NCBI GenBank assembly: GCA_017619795.1
Contig: JAFZRP010000064.1
Location: 1-37,208 of the forward strand
Length of the DNA: 37,208 nucleotides
Origin: Treponema sp.
GTDB lineage: Bacteria; Spirochaetota; Spirochaetia; Treponematales; Treponemataceae
Direction: 5' to 3'
Below, one piece after another: positions 1 through 7,061 of the stretch; positions within the stretch are counted from its first letter, which is position 1, and the number at the start of each line of letters is the position of its first letter. The translations under genes and the position numbers were made by a program. The notes under the pieces were generated by a model. The model worked only from the letters and a program-made list of their open reading frames with translations. It had not been told where the DNA came from and made no database searches.

Positions 1-45
1 ATTGGATATGACATTAAGCAGATAGTAAGGCTGATGAAAGCTTAA
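1..45 (+). CDS. C-terminal tail of an upstream gene (partial)
   Basis: Frame 1 is open from the window edge and ends at TAA 43-45, giving the last 14 residues (IGYDIKQIVRLMKA). The short amphipathic, basic end looks like a real protein C-terminus, but 14 residues cannot identify a family. It is called partial because the window cuts it. It could be chance, since an open frame of this length is common. Confidence 0.35.
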   Translation: MGYDIKQIVRLMKA

Positions 46-91
46 AGAAAAAAACTCAATAAAAGAAAATCTTAAAAACACATTTCGTAAT

Positions 92-137
92 AAAAAAGGC
101 TGTCCTTCGTTGAAAATTATCAACTTTAAGGACAGCC
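92..137 (-). terminator. intrinsic terminator, minus strand
   Basis: Perfect 10-bp stem GGCTGTCCTT (98-107) with AAGGACAGCC (128-137); the loop holds a second 5-bp stem. Six T residues follow on the minus strand (A6 at 92-97 on plus). On the plus strand the stem is followed by CC rather than T, so it would be a poor terminator for the gene ending at 45. Confidence 0.65.
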
Positions 138-215
138 CCTTCCGCGAAACACGTAAAAATATTTTACTTAGTTAAAGCGCTTGGTTTCGCGATTGACACC
201 TATATTACTCTATGT
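92..215 (-). ncRNA. candidate small RNA ending in an intrinsic terminator
   Basis: On the minus strand a promoter-like pair (TTGTAA at 245-250, 17-base spacer, TAAAAT at 222-227) is followed by a hairpin with perfect 8-base arms (143-150 with 184-191). After it comes a terminator: a 10-bp stem (98-107 with 128-137), a nested 5-bp stem (109-113 with 120-124), and T6 (92-97). No reading frame of note lies inside. The orientation of the T-run fits only a minus-strand transcript, yet no minus-strand gene lies upstream of it. An independent small RNA of about 125 nt is therefore the simplest reading. AT-rich DNA makes chance promoter matches likely, so the promoter is the weak part. Confidence 0.33.
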
Positions 216-221
216 TAAAAT
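193..221 (+). promoter_or_regulatory. sigma70-type promoter for the chaperone gene
   Basis: TTGACA (193-198), 17-base spacer, TAAAAT (216-221). The predicted start near 228 leaves a leader of about 34 bases before the ATG at 262. The right arm of the inverted repeat 143-150/184-191 ends one base before the -35 box. Confidence 0.75.
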
Positions 222-261
222 ATTTTAATTATCTTAATAAAAAATTACAAAGGATTAGTAT

Positions 262-1728
262 ATGAAAAAAGGTGTAATGTACACAGCAGGTTCTATCATC
301 ATCCTGATTATCTGTCTTATAGCATTTGTCTTGCCTACAACCTTAGGTAAGGCAGCTAACCAGAAACCGTTGGAGTTCGGAAGCTACAACGGCCGCAAAA
401 TCACATACGAGCAGGGCTCAGATTTTGCTGATTTCGTTTCTCAGTATGCAGAAATGTATCGCAGCCAGGGAATCCAGATTGATTCTTCACAGCAGTATTA
501 TCTTTTCCAGTACGCATTCAACTCAACAGTTATGAAGTATGCTTACGAAGATGCTGTTAAGAAGAGTGGCTGGAAGGTTCCAAAAGAAGCAGTAAACAGA
601 AAACTTCGCCCATATTTCTACGATGAAAACGGCAAGTTCTCTTCGAAGCTTTACAAACAGGCTGACCCTTCTTCTGTAGAAAAACTTCGCCAGAACATTG
701 AAGGCAATTTATATACAAGCCGCTTTAATGATGATATTTTTGGTTCTAGTTCAGAGTTCCTTGGAATTGATAACCTTTATGGTGTAAAAATTGCAGATCC
801 TGAATTGAAGTTCTTCCAGAACTACGGTACAGAAAAACGCGGCTTCAATATGGTTGCTTACAAGAAAGCTGATTATCCAGAAGCTGAAAAAATGAAATAT
901 GCCGAAAACAACAAGGCAAAGTTTATCAATTACGATATGCTCATAATCACTGTTGATGAAAAATCTCTTGCAGAAAAAGTTGCAAAGAGAATTGGAAAAG
1001 AAGAAATTACTTTTGAAGATGCAGTAGCTGAATACTCAGAAAACAACTACAGCAACACAGAAGGAAAGCTTTCCAGCACATATCAGTATCAGCTTGAAAA
1101 CATTCTTAATGACAAGGCTGACCTTGCAAAGCTTACCGACCTCGCAGTTGGTGCTGTAAGCCCTGTAATTCAGACAACAAGCGGTTACTCAATTTTCAAA
1201 GCAAATGCAGCTCCTGTTCAGCCAGATTTCGAAAACGAAGAAATGAAATCAAGAGTTTCTAACTACCTTACTTCTTATGAAAGCGGCTTGATTGAAGACT
1301 ATTACATCGCACAGGCAAATATGTTTAAGTCAGAAGCAAAAGCTTCTTCTTTTGATGATGCTTGTGCTAAGCTCGGTGTAGAAAAAACAGAAATTGCTCC
1401 ATTCCCATTGAACTTCGGAAACACAAGCGTAACAGGTACAGTAGACACTTCTGTTACAGGACTTCGTGGTGCTGATACAAACGAAAACTTCCTCAAGGAA
1501 GCCTTCAGCCTTAAGCTCAATGATTATTCAGAGCCACTTGTTATGAGCGATTACGTAATTGTAATTCAGTACACAACATCAGAAAATGCAGAAATCTCTG
1601 ATGATGACAAACCTACAATTATCAACACAATTGTTAATAGCGATAACAGTTCGGCACAGAGAGCATTGATGGATAGCCCTAAACTGGACAATAAGTTCAT
1701 TGCTACCTATTACAGCAATTTGTTATAA
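262..1728 (+). CDS. membrane-anchored SurA/PpiD-like periplasmic folding factor
   Basis: A 488-residue protein with an N-terminal membrane anchor or uncleaved signal (about residues 9-26), followed by a SurA_N-like helical chaperone segment. A parvulin (PpiC)-like region lies at about residues 225-315, around the INYDMLIITVD and TTSGYSIFKA stretches. The layout matches inner-membrane PpiD or SurA-type proteins that help secreted and outer-membrane proteins fold. The parvulin-like part is divergent, so isomerase activity is uncertain and a pure chaperone role is possible. The ATG at 262 follows AAAGGATTAGTAT, a usable ribosome site. The next gene begins two bases after the stop, suggesting translational coupling. 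Confidence 0.75.
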   Translation: MKKGVMYTAGSIIILIICLIAFVLPTTLGKAANQKPLEFGSYNGRKITYEQGSDFADFVSQYAEMYRSQGIQIDSSQQYYLFQYAFNSTVMKYAYEDAVKKSGWKVPKEAVNRKLRPYFYDENGKFSSKLYKQADPSSVEKLRQNIEGNLYTSRFNDDIFGSSSEFLGIDNLYGVKIADPELKFFQNYGTEKRGFNMVAYKKADYPEAEKMKYAENNKAKFINYDMLIITVDEKSLAEKVAKRIGKEEITFEDAVAEYSENNYSNTEGKLSSTYQYQLENILNDKADLAKLTDLAVGAVSPVIQTTSGYSIFKANAAPVQPDFENEEMKSRVSNYLTSYESGLIEDYYIAQANMFKSEAKASSFDDACAKLGVEKTEIAPFPLNFGNTSVTGTVDTSVTGLRGADTNENFLKEAFSLKLNDYSEPLVMSDYVIVIQYTTSENAEISDDDKPTIINTIVNSDNSSAQRALMDSPKLDNKFIATYYSNLL

Positions 1729-1730
1729 TA

Positions 1731-3506
1731 TTGGAAAACATTATTGACCGAAAGCCCTGCCTCGTAACTGCTGCGCAGGGCTTTTCTGTTTCTTACAACA
1801 ATAAGCTTCTCTATTCAAAATATTCACCTGATAAAGCAATTCTCCAGACTGTAATGTCTCTAAACCTTTTGCCAGGAACTCTTATTCTCTGCCTCTCCCC
1901 TGTCCTTCCATATGGACTTTTTGAACTTATACAAAAGCTTCCTCAAAATTGTCTTCTTCTTGGAATTGAGGCCGATTCAGAGCTTCTTGAGTTCATAAAG
2001 ACGTCAGAGTCGGAAAGTACAATTAAAGCTGAATGGCAGAAAATAAATGAAACTGGTAAGTTTACAATGCTTTCAAAAGAAGAAATCTTAAATCTTCCGG
2101 TGATATTGAATAAAAAGCAATATGTTACAAACAGCGGCTTTTCGCTTCCAGCCGGTGGTACCTTCAGAAGAGTGTTATGCATAAACTGCTCTGCTGGAAC
2201 TCAGTTTCATACAGCTTTTTATACAGAGCTTCTGCAATCGTGCGTAAATGCAATTATGACGTTCTGGTCAAACGCTGTAACGCTCACAAAGTTCGGTCAT
2301 AATTACTCCAAAAACTTTTTTAAGAACCTTAAGCTGCTGCCACAAACAAAACCAATCCAGAATTATTTTAATTCTGTTTCTAAAAGCATTATTGTTTTTG
2401 GCGCAGGTCAAAGCATCGATAAAGGAATTGCACAGCTTAAGCAAAATATTCTTAATGGTCACGCTGATGATTACTATATACTTTGTGCCGACACTGCGCT
2501 TCAGCCGCTATTAAAAAACAACATAATCCCTGACGGAGTTTTTATAGAAGAAGCCCAGCAGGTAATAACGAAGGCCTTTATCGGTACCGCAAAAGCAATT
2601 CAGAATAAAACACAGGTTTTTGCAGGACTTTCCTCTATCTCAAGATTAACGCATAATTTTCCATTAGAAAGGCTTTCTTTTTTTACAACACTTTATACCG
2701 ATGCTGATTTTATCCATAATATGCAGGCCTTAAACCTTCTGTCACCAGCAAATAAACCGTTCGGTTCAGTCGGACTAACAGCAGTATATTATGCCTTACG
2801 CTTTAGAAAAAATGATGATGTTCCTGTTTTTATTTATGGTCTGGACTTTTCTTTTTCTGCAGGAATAACTCATGGCAAAGGCACACCTGCACATACAAAC
2901 AGGCTTCTTTCTGTAAACAGGCTTAATCCTGTGCAGAATTACGGCTCAGCTTTTTCCGAAAGCACACAAGCAGCCACAGACAAAAAAGGTTCAAAAATCT
3001 TTACCACTCATATTCTAAGCAGCTATGCCGCAACCTTTAATTCACTTTTCCAGAACGAAAAAAATCTTTTTGACAGTAGCGAAACAGGCTTACCGCTTGC
3101 AATACCAGCTGCGAACCCGTCAGTATCAAACATACCAGGCAAAGCAGACATTCGGGTCAAGCCCGTATATGACACAAATAAATCCGAATATGACATGAAG
3201 CAATGTGAACATAATAATATTTCTGCAACACACATGTCCTTCCCAAACTCAACACAAGAAGCTGCAAAGCTCACAGAGTTTTTTACAAACGAATCATCAG
3301 CACTAAATGAACTAAAAGACATACTTACCGGCAAAATCACTCTATCAGAAGAAGAAAGAAATAACAGAATCCTGGAGCTTATAAGTCAGCGTGAATATCT
3401 TTACCTGCACTTCCCTGACGGACATAAAGTCTCTACTGATGTTTCTTTCTTAAAACGAGTTAGAGCAGAAATAGAAGTATTTTTGAAAATCTTCGGAGAA
3501 AAATAA
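1731..3506 (+). CDS. DUF115 / MptE-like (Maf-type) protein
   Basis: A 591-residue protein. The middle carries the DUF115 fold signature: SIIVFGAGQSIDKGI (about residue 220 onward), DDYYILCADTALQPLLKN, then PDGVFIEE and VFIYGLDFSF. This family includes 6-hydroxymethylpterin pyrophosphokinase MptE and the motility-associated Maf glycosyltransferase-like proteins that modify flagellin with nonulosonic acids. For a flagellated spirochaete the second role is the more attractive, but that is inference. The start is TTG at 1731, two bases after the upstream stop, with no clear Shine-Dalgarno site, so coupled translation is likely. Residues of about 474-481 are encoded by a dispersed palindromic repeat (3151-3174), in a low-complexity stretch outside the core domain. 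Confidence 0.72.
   Translation: MENIIDRKPCLVTAAQGFSVSYNNKLLYSKYSPDKAILQTVMSLNLLPGTLILCLSPVLPYGLFELIQKLPQNCLLLGIEADSELLEFIKTSESESTIKAEWQKINETGKFTMLSKEEILNLPVILNKKQYVTNSGFSLPAGGTFRRVLCINCSAGTQFHTAFYTELLQSCVNAIMTFWSNAVTLTKFGHNYSKNFFKNLKLLPQTKPIQNYFNSVSKSIIVFGAGQSIDKGIAQLKQNILNGHADDYYILCADTALQPLLKNNIIPDGVFIEEAQQVITKAFIGTAKAIQNKTQVFAGLSSISRLTHNFPLERLSFFTTLYTDADFIHNMQALNLLSPANKPFGSVGLTAVYYALRFRKNDDVPVFIYGLDFSFSAGITHGKGTPAHTNRLLSVNRLNPVQNYGSAFSESTQAATDKKGSKIFTTHILSSYAATFNSLFQNEKNLFDSSETGLPLAIPAANPSVSNIPGKADIRVKPVYDTNKSEYDMKQCEHNNISATHMSFPNSTQEAAKLTEFFTNESSALNELKDILTGKITLSEEERNNRILELISQREYLYLHFPDGHKVSTDVSFLKRVRAEIEVFLKIFGEK
3151..3174 (+). repeat. REP-like palindromic repeat, copy 1 (inside a CDS)
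   Basis: Starts TTCGGGTCAAGCCCG and ends ATATGACA. It matches the copy at 3515-3538 in 22 of 24 bases. It is in frame within the DUF115 gene and encodes roughly IRVKPVYD. A degenerate half copy (CCGAATATGACA, 3184-3195) follows. Confidence 0.7.
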
Positions 3507-3514
3507 TAGAAACC

Positions 3515-3538
3515 TTCGGGTCAAGCCCGAAGATGACA
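3515..3538 (+). repeat. REP-like palindromic repeat, copy 2
   Basis: TTCGGGTCAAGCCCGAAG followed by ATGACA, in the 33-base gap between the convergent DUF115 and lepA genes. It forms a 7-bp stem (3514-3520 with 3526-3532, 5-base loop) and may double as a weak bidirectional terminator, although no strong T-run follows on either strand. Confidence 0.7.
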
Positions 3539-3539
3539 G

Positions 3540-5342
3540 CTACTCTTCTTTTTCTTTAAGCACGGCAAGGAACGCACTCTGCGGCAATTCAACATCACCA
3601 ATCATCTTCATGCGCTTTTTACCTTCCTTCTGCTTTTCAAGAAGCTTTCTTTTTCGGGTAATATCACCGCCGTAACACTTAGCAAGAACATCCTTTCGTA
3701 CAGGATTTACAGTTTCTCTTGCAATAATCTGGCCGCCAATAGCACCCTGAATTGCAATCTTAAACTGCTGTCTTGAAATCTCATCCTTAAGGCGCTCACA
3801 AACCTTTCTTGCACGGGCAACAGCATTATCCTTAAAGGCAAGCATAGCAAGAGCATCTACCTGTTTTCCGTTCAAAAGAATATCAACCTTAACAAGATCA
3901 CTTGGCCTGTAACCGATTACTTCATAATCAAAGGAAGCATAACCCCGGCTGTAGCTTTTCAAGCGGTCATAAAAATCAAACAAAACTTCAGACAAAGGCA
4001 TTTCATAAGTAAGCTCAACTCGCTTTGTATCAAGATAAGTCATGTTAGTCTGTGCACCGCGTTTTTCTGTACACAAAGCCATAATTGAACCAAGATACTC
4101 AGATGGAGTAATTATAGAAGCCTTAATATACGGCTCTTCGGAATCCTTAATTCGTCCCTGAGGATATTCAGAAGGATTATCGATATACATATCTTCGCCG
4201 TTAGAAAGATGAAGCAGATAACGTACAGATGGAGCCGTAAAAATAACAGCCTGATCAAAATCGCGCTCAAGACGTTCCTGAACAATTTCCAGATGAAGCA
4301 GACCTAAGAAGCCGCAGCGGAAGCCGTTACCAAGCGCAAGAGAGCTGTCTTTTTCGTAGATAAGGCTGGCATCGTTGAGCTTAAGCTTTTCCATACTGTC
4401 TTTAAGCTCTTCATAATCATTAGAATCCATAGGATAAATTGAAGAATAAACAACAGGCTTAACTTCCTTAAAACCAGGCAGCGGTTCTTCAACACCGTTT
4501 TCTACAGAGGTGATAGTGTCTCCAACCTTTACGTCGCTTACAGTCTTTAATCCTGAAATGATATAGCCTACATCGCCCGCTTCAAGTACTCCAGTTTCTT
4601 CATAATTAATTTTGAAAATACCACACTGCTCTACCTTATAGTCAGCACCTGTACTCATCATCTTGATGATGTCACCTGTTCTGAGACGGCCTTCCATTAC
4701 ACGCACATGAACAACAACTCCGCGGTAAACATCGTAATGGCAGTCAAAAATAAGGGCAGCAAGTTTTCCGTCCGGATTTCCAGTTGGAGCCGGAAACTTT
4801 GTAACAATAGCTTCAAGAAGCTCGTCTATACCTTCGCCTGTTTTTGCAGAAACACACATTGCTTCGCTCGAATCAAGTCCAAGCTCATTATCAATCTGCT
4901 TTTTACAGCTTTCAATATCTGCCGAAGCTAAATCTATCTTATTGATTACAGGAACCATTGTAAGGTCGTGTTCAAGAGCCATATACATATTGCTCACAGT
5001 CTGGCTTTCTACGCCTTGTGTAGCATCTACAAGCAACAGAGCACCCTCGCACGAAGCAATTGCACGAGATACTTCATAGCTGAAATCTACGTGGCCCGGT
5101 GTATCTACAAAGTTAAGCTCGTAGTCGTTTCCGTCCTTTGCATGATAAGGGATTGTAACAGCCTGGCTCTTAATGGTAATTCCACGCTCACGCTCAATAT
5201 CCATATTATCAAGAATCTGGTTGACCATTTTTCTCTCGTCAATAATCTTAGCCTTTTGAATAAGGCGGTCAGACAAGGTTGATTTTCCGTGGTCAATGTG
5301 TGCAACAATACAGAAATTGCGCTTGAATTTCATCTCGGTCAT
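3540..5342 (-). CDS. lepA: elongation factor 4 (LepA), ribosome-associated GTPase
   Basis: A 600-residue translational GTPase of the usual LepA length. G motifs: AHIDHGKS (14-21), RGITIKS (53-59), DTPGH (80-84) and NKID (134-137). The LepA-specific C-terminal region is present (GYRPSDLVKVDILLNGK onward, and the basic end with KRKLLEKQKEGKKRMK). LepA binds the A-site region of elongating or initiating ribosomes and helps 30S biogenesis and recovery from stalling. The ATG at 5342 follows GGAG with a 6-base gap; a second ATG three codons on is less well placed. It is the last gene of the tilS-TPR-protease-lepA run, 36 bases after the protease gene. Confidence 0.97.
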   Translation of the reverse strand: MTEMKFKRNFCIVAHIDHGKSTLSDRLIQKAKIIDERKMVNQILDNMDIERERGITIKSQAVTIPYHAKDGNDYELNFVDTPGHVDFSYEVSRAIASCEGALLLVDATQGVESQTVSNMYMALEHDLTMVPVINKIDLASADIESCKKQIDNELGLDSSEAMCVSAKTGEGIDELLEAIVTKFPAPTGNPDGKLAALIFDCHYDVYRGVVVHVRVMEGRLRTGDIIKMMSTGADYKVEQCGIFKINYEETGVLEAGDVGYIISGLKTVSDVKVGDTITSVENGVEEPLPGFKEVKPVVYSSIYPMDSNDYEELKDSMEKLKLNDASLIYEKDSSLALGNGFRCGFLGLLHLEIVQERLERDFDQAVIFTAPSVRYLLHLSNGEDMYIDNPSEYPQGRIKDSEEPYIKASIITPSEYLGSIMALCTEKRGAQTNMTYLDTKRVELTYEMPLSEVLFDFYDRLKSYSRGYASFDYEVIGYRPSDLVKVDILLNGKQVDALAMLAFKDNAVARARKVCERLKDEISRQQFKIAIQGAIGGQIIARETVNPVRKDVLAKCYGGDITRKRKLLEKQKEGKKRMKMIGDVELPQSAFLAVLKEKEE

Positions 5343-5378
5343 TTTTTACTCCGCATTCCGGTAATAAATCCGTTTTAA

Positions 5379-7037
5379 TTAAAAATAGTACGGGCTGTCA
5401 AAGGCAGCACCCATTGTGAGCATTACATCCATAAAGCCCTTCTTATGGCGCTGAACCTGCAGCAACGCAAGGAAATATTCGTTTTCATAATCAAACTTAA
5501 TTTCCTGAATAGTAACAGGATCGTTTTCAGACAATCCCATTTCGTCTGCGCTCGTACCGTTATATATTTTCACTATTGTATAAGATTTTCTATTGATTGT
5601 CGATGAATGAGAAAGCTTCATTCCAAAAATCGGAATAAAGGAATCTTCAACTAAGTCACTGTAGAAAAACTGTTCCAGAGGGTTCCCGGGTCTTTTTTCA
5701 AGATACAGTGGAATCGATTTTATTTCGCCGTCAATATCCTTGTATTTACATTCAACTATAGTATCCGGCTGGTTTCCCATAAGCATAAACTGGAAATCAT
5801 CTACAGAAGTAATTTTCTTTCCGTCCGCGCTGTTAATGATATCGCCTTCTTTTAAACCGGAAAAGGCAGCACTACCGCCCGGCATTACGTACTGAACTTC
5901 AAGCCCATTCTTCTTAGTCTTATCTTTTTTTGTATGACCAAAAGCTCCAGTCCAGCAATGAGCAACTTCACCGCCGTCATACAAAGAAGGAAGCAGCTGA
6001 CGAAGATACTCAATTGGAATTGCAAAGTTCAAGCCCTGATACTTCAGCATTCCGGCAAAGACAACAGCCTGCACCTTTCTGTTTTCATCAATCAAAGGAC
6101 CGCCAGAGTTACCTGAGTTTACAGCCGCATCAAGCTGGAATACATTTCCAATAGTATTAAGCTTTCTGTCTATAGAAGAAATTATACCCGAAGTAAGAGT
6201 TCCCTCAAGACCTACAGGAGTACCGATTGCAGAAACCTTATCTCCAACTCCAAGCTCTGCACTTGAACCAAGCTCAAACACAAACTGAGGTTCAAGCTCT
6301 ACCTTAAGCATTGCAAGGTCAAGAGCCGCATCATAACCGATAACTTTTGCGGGAATCTTTGTTTCCATATCTGAAGGAAGCTTGATGTAGCAGCGTGCAA
6401 AGCCTTCGTACTTAGGGTCTACTAAATCCTTAATAACGTGATGATTAGTGATTAAATAACCGCGCTTATCTATAAAAAATCCGGAACCCAGAGTTATATC
6501 CGCATAACCGCTGCCGTTCTGAATCTTAAGTCCCTTATCTACCCAAACAGTCACAGTTGCATTGATACAGTCATTTATAGACTGAGGAAGAAGGCTTTTA
6601 TCTACAGTAAAGCCCGGAACGTCAAGCAGATTATCGATATTGCTAATGGCAGCTTTTATCTCTTCATCCTCAATAGCATAACCTGTAACAGCAAGAGATT
6701 TTTCATAACGGGCCGCATCGTAATAACGCTCCTCCTGTACCGCCAGCAGCAGTTGATTTTTTACAGCCTCCTGACATTTTGCCTTAACCTCTGAATCTCC
6801 TAAAATACAGGCACGCCACAAGGCCTTTACAGGAAGAATTTCCAGCATTGCGTAGATATTCCTGATTTCGTTCTTAACAACATCATCATCTGTATAATCA
6901 AGCGGCTCAGAAACATTTTCCGGCAGCTTTACAGATTTACAGCCAGTTGATAATGAAAGAAGAATAATAAAAAATAATAAGCTTAATTTTGATAAGCAAA
7001 AACTTTTGTTCAGAATAATTTTTCCAGTATTAAACAT
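5379..7037 (-). CDS. HtrA/DegP-like trypsin-type serine protease, lipoprotein
   Basis: 552 residues. The hydrophobic leader ends in LSTGC, so C33 is the probable lipidated residue. A helical segment (about 45-150) comes before a trypsin-like domain with the complete triad: H200 (ITNHHVI), D240 (AALDLAML) and S311 (NSGNSGGPL). A PDZ domain follows (about 378-450), and a second, less clear PDZ-like region reaches the C-terminus. HtrA enzymes degrade or refold damaged periplasmic proteins, and lipidation would fix this one to a membrane. The N-terminal helical insert is not typical of DegP. Its gene lies 24 bases after the TPR protein gene and 36 before lepA, so co-transcription is likely. Confidence 0.88.
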   Translation of the reverse strand: MFNTGKIILNKSFCLSKLSLLFFIILLSLSTGCKSVKLPENVSEPLDYTDDDVVKNEIRNIYAMLEILPVKALWRACILGDSEVKAKCQEAVKNQLLLAVQEERYYDAARYEKSLAVTGYAIEDEEIKAAISNIDNLLDVPGFTVDKSLLPQSINDCINATVTVWVDKGLKIQNGSGYADITLGSGFFIDKRGYLITNHHVIKDLVDPKYEGFARCYIKLPSDMETKIPAKVIGYDAALDLAMLKVELEPQFVFELGSSAELGVGDKVSAIGTPVGLEGTLTSGIISSIDRKLNTIGNVFQLDAAVNSGNSGGPLIDENRKVQAVVFAGMLKYQGLNFAIPIEYLRQLLPSLYDGGEVAHCWTGAFGHTKKDKTKKNGLEVQYVMPGGSAAFSGLKEGDIINSADGKKITSVDDFQFMLMGNQPDTIVECKYKDIDGEIKSIPLYLEKRPGNPLEQFFYSDLVEDSFIPIFGMKLSHSSTINRKSYTIVKIYNGTSADEMGLSENDPVTIQEIKFDYENEYFLALLQVQRHKKGFMDVMLTMGAAFDSPYYF

Positions 7038-7061
7038 TTATTTTTCCAGTAATTTTTTATT

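Noticed and set aside
143..191. Inverted repeat 143-150/184-191 as an operator of the chaperone promoter
   Set aside because: The arms are 33 bases apart and fit better as a hairpin of the minus-strand RNA; an operator role cannot be supported.
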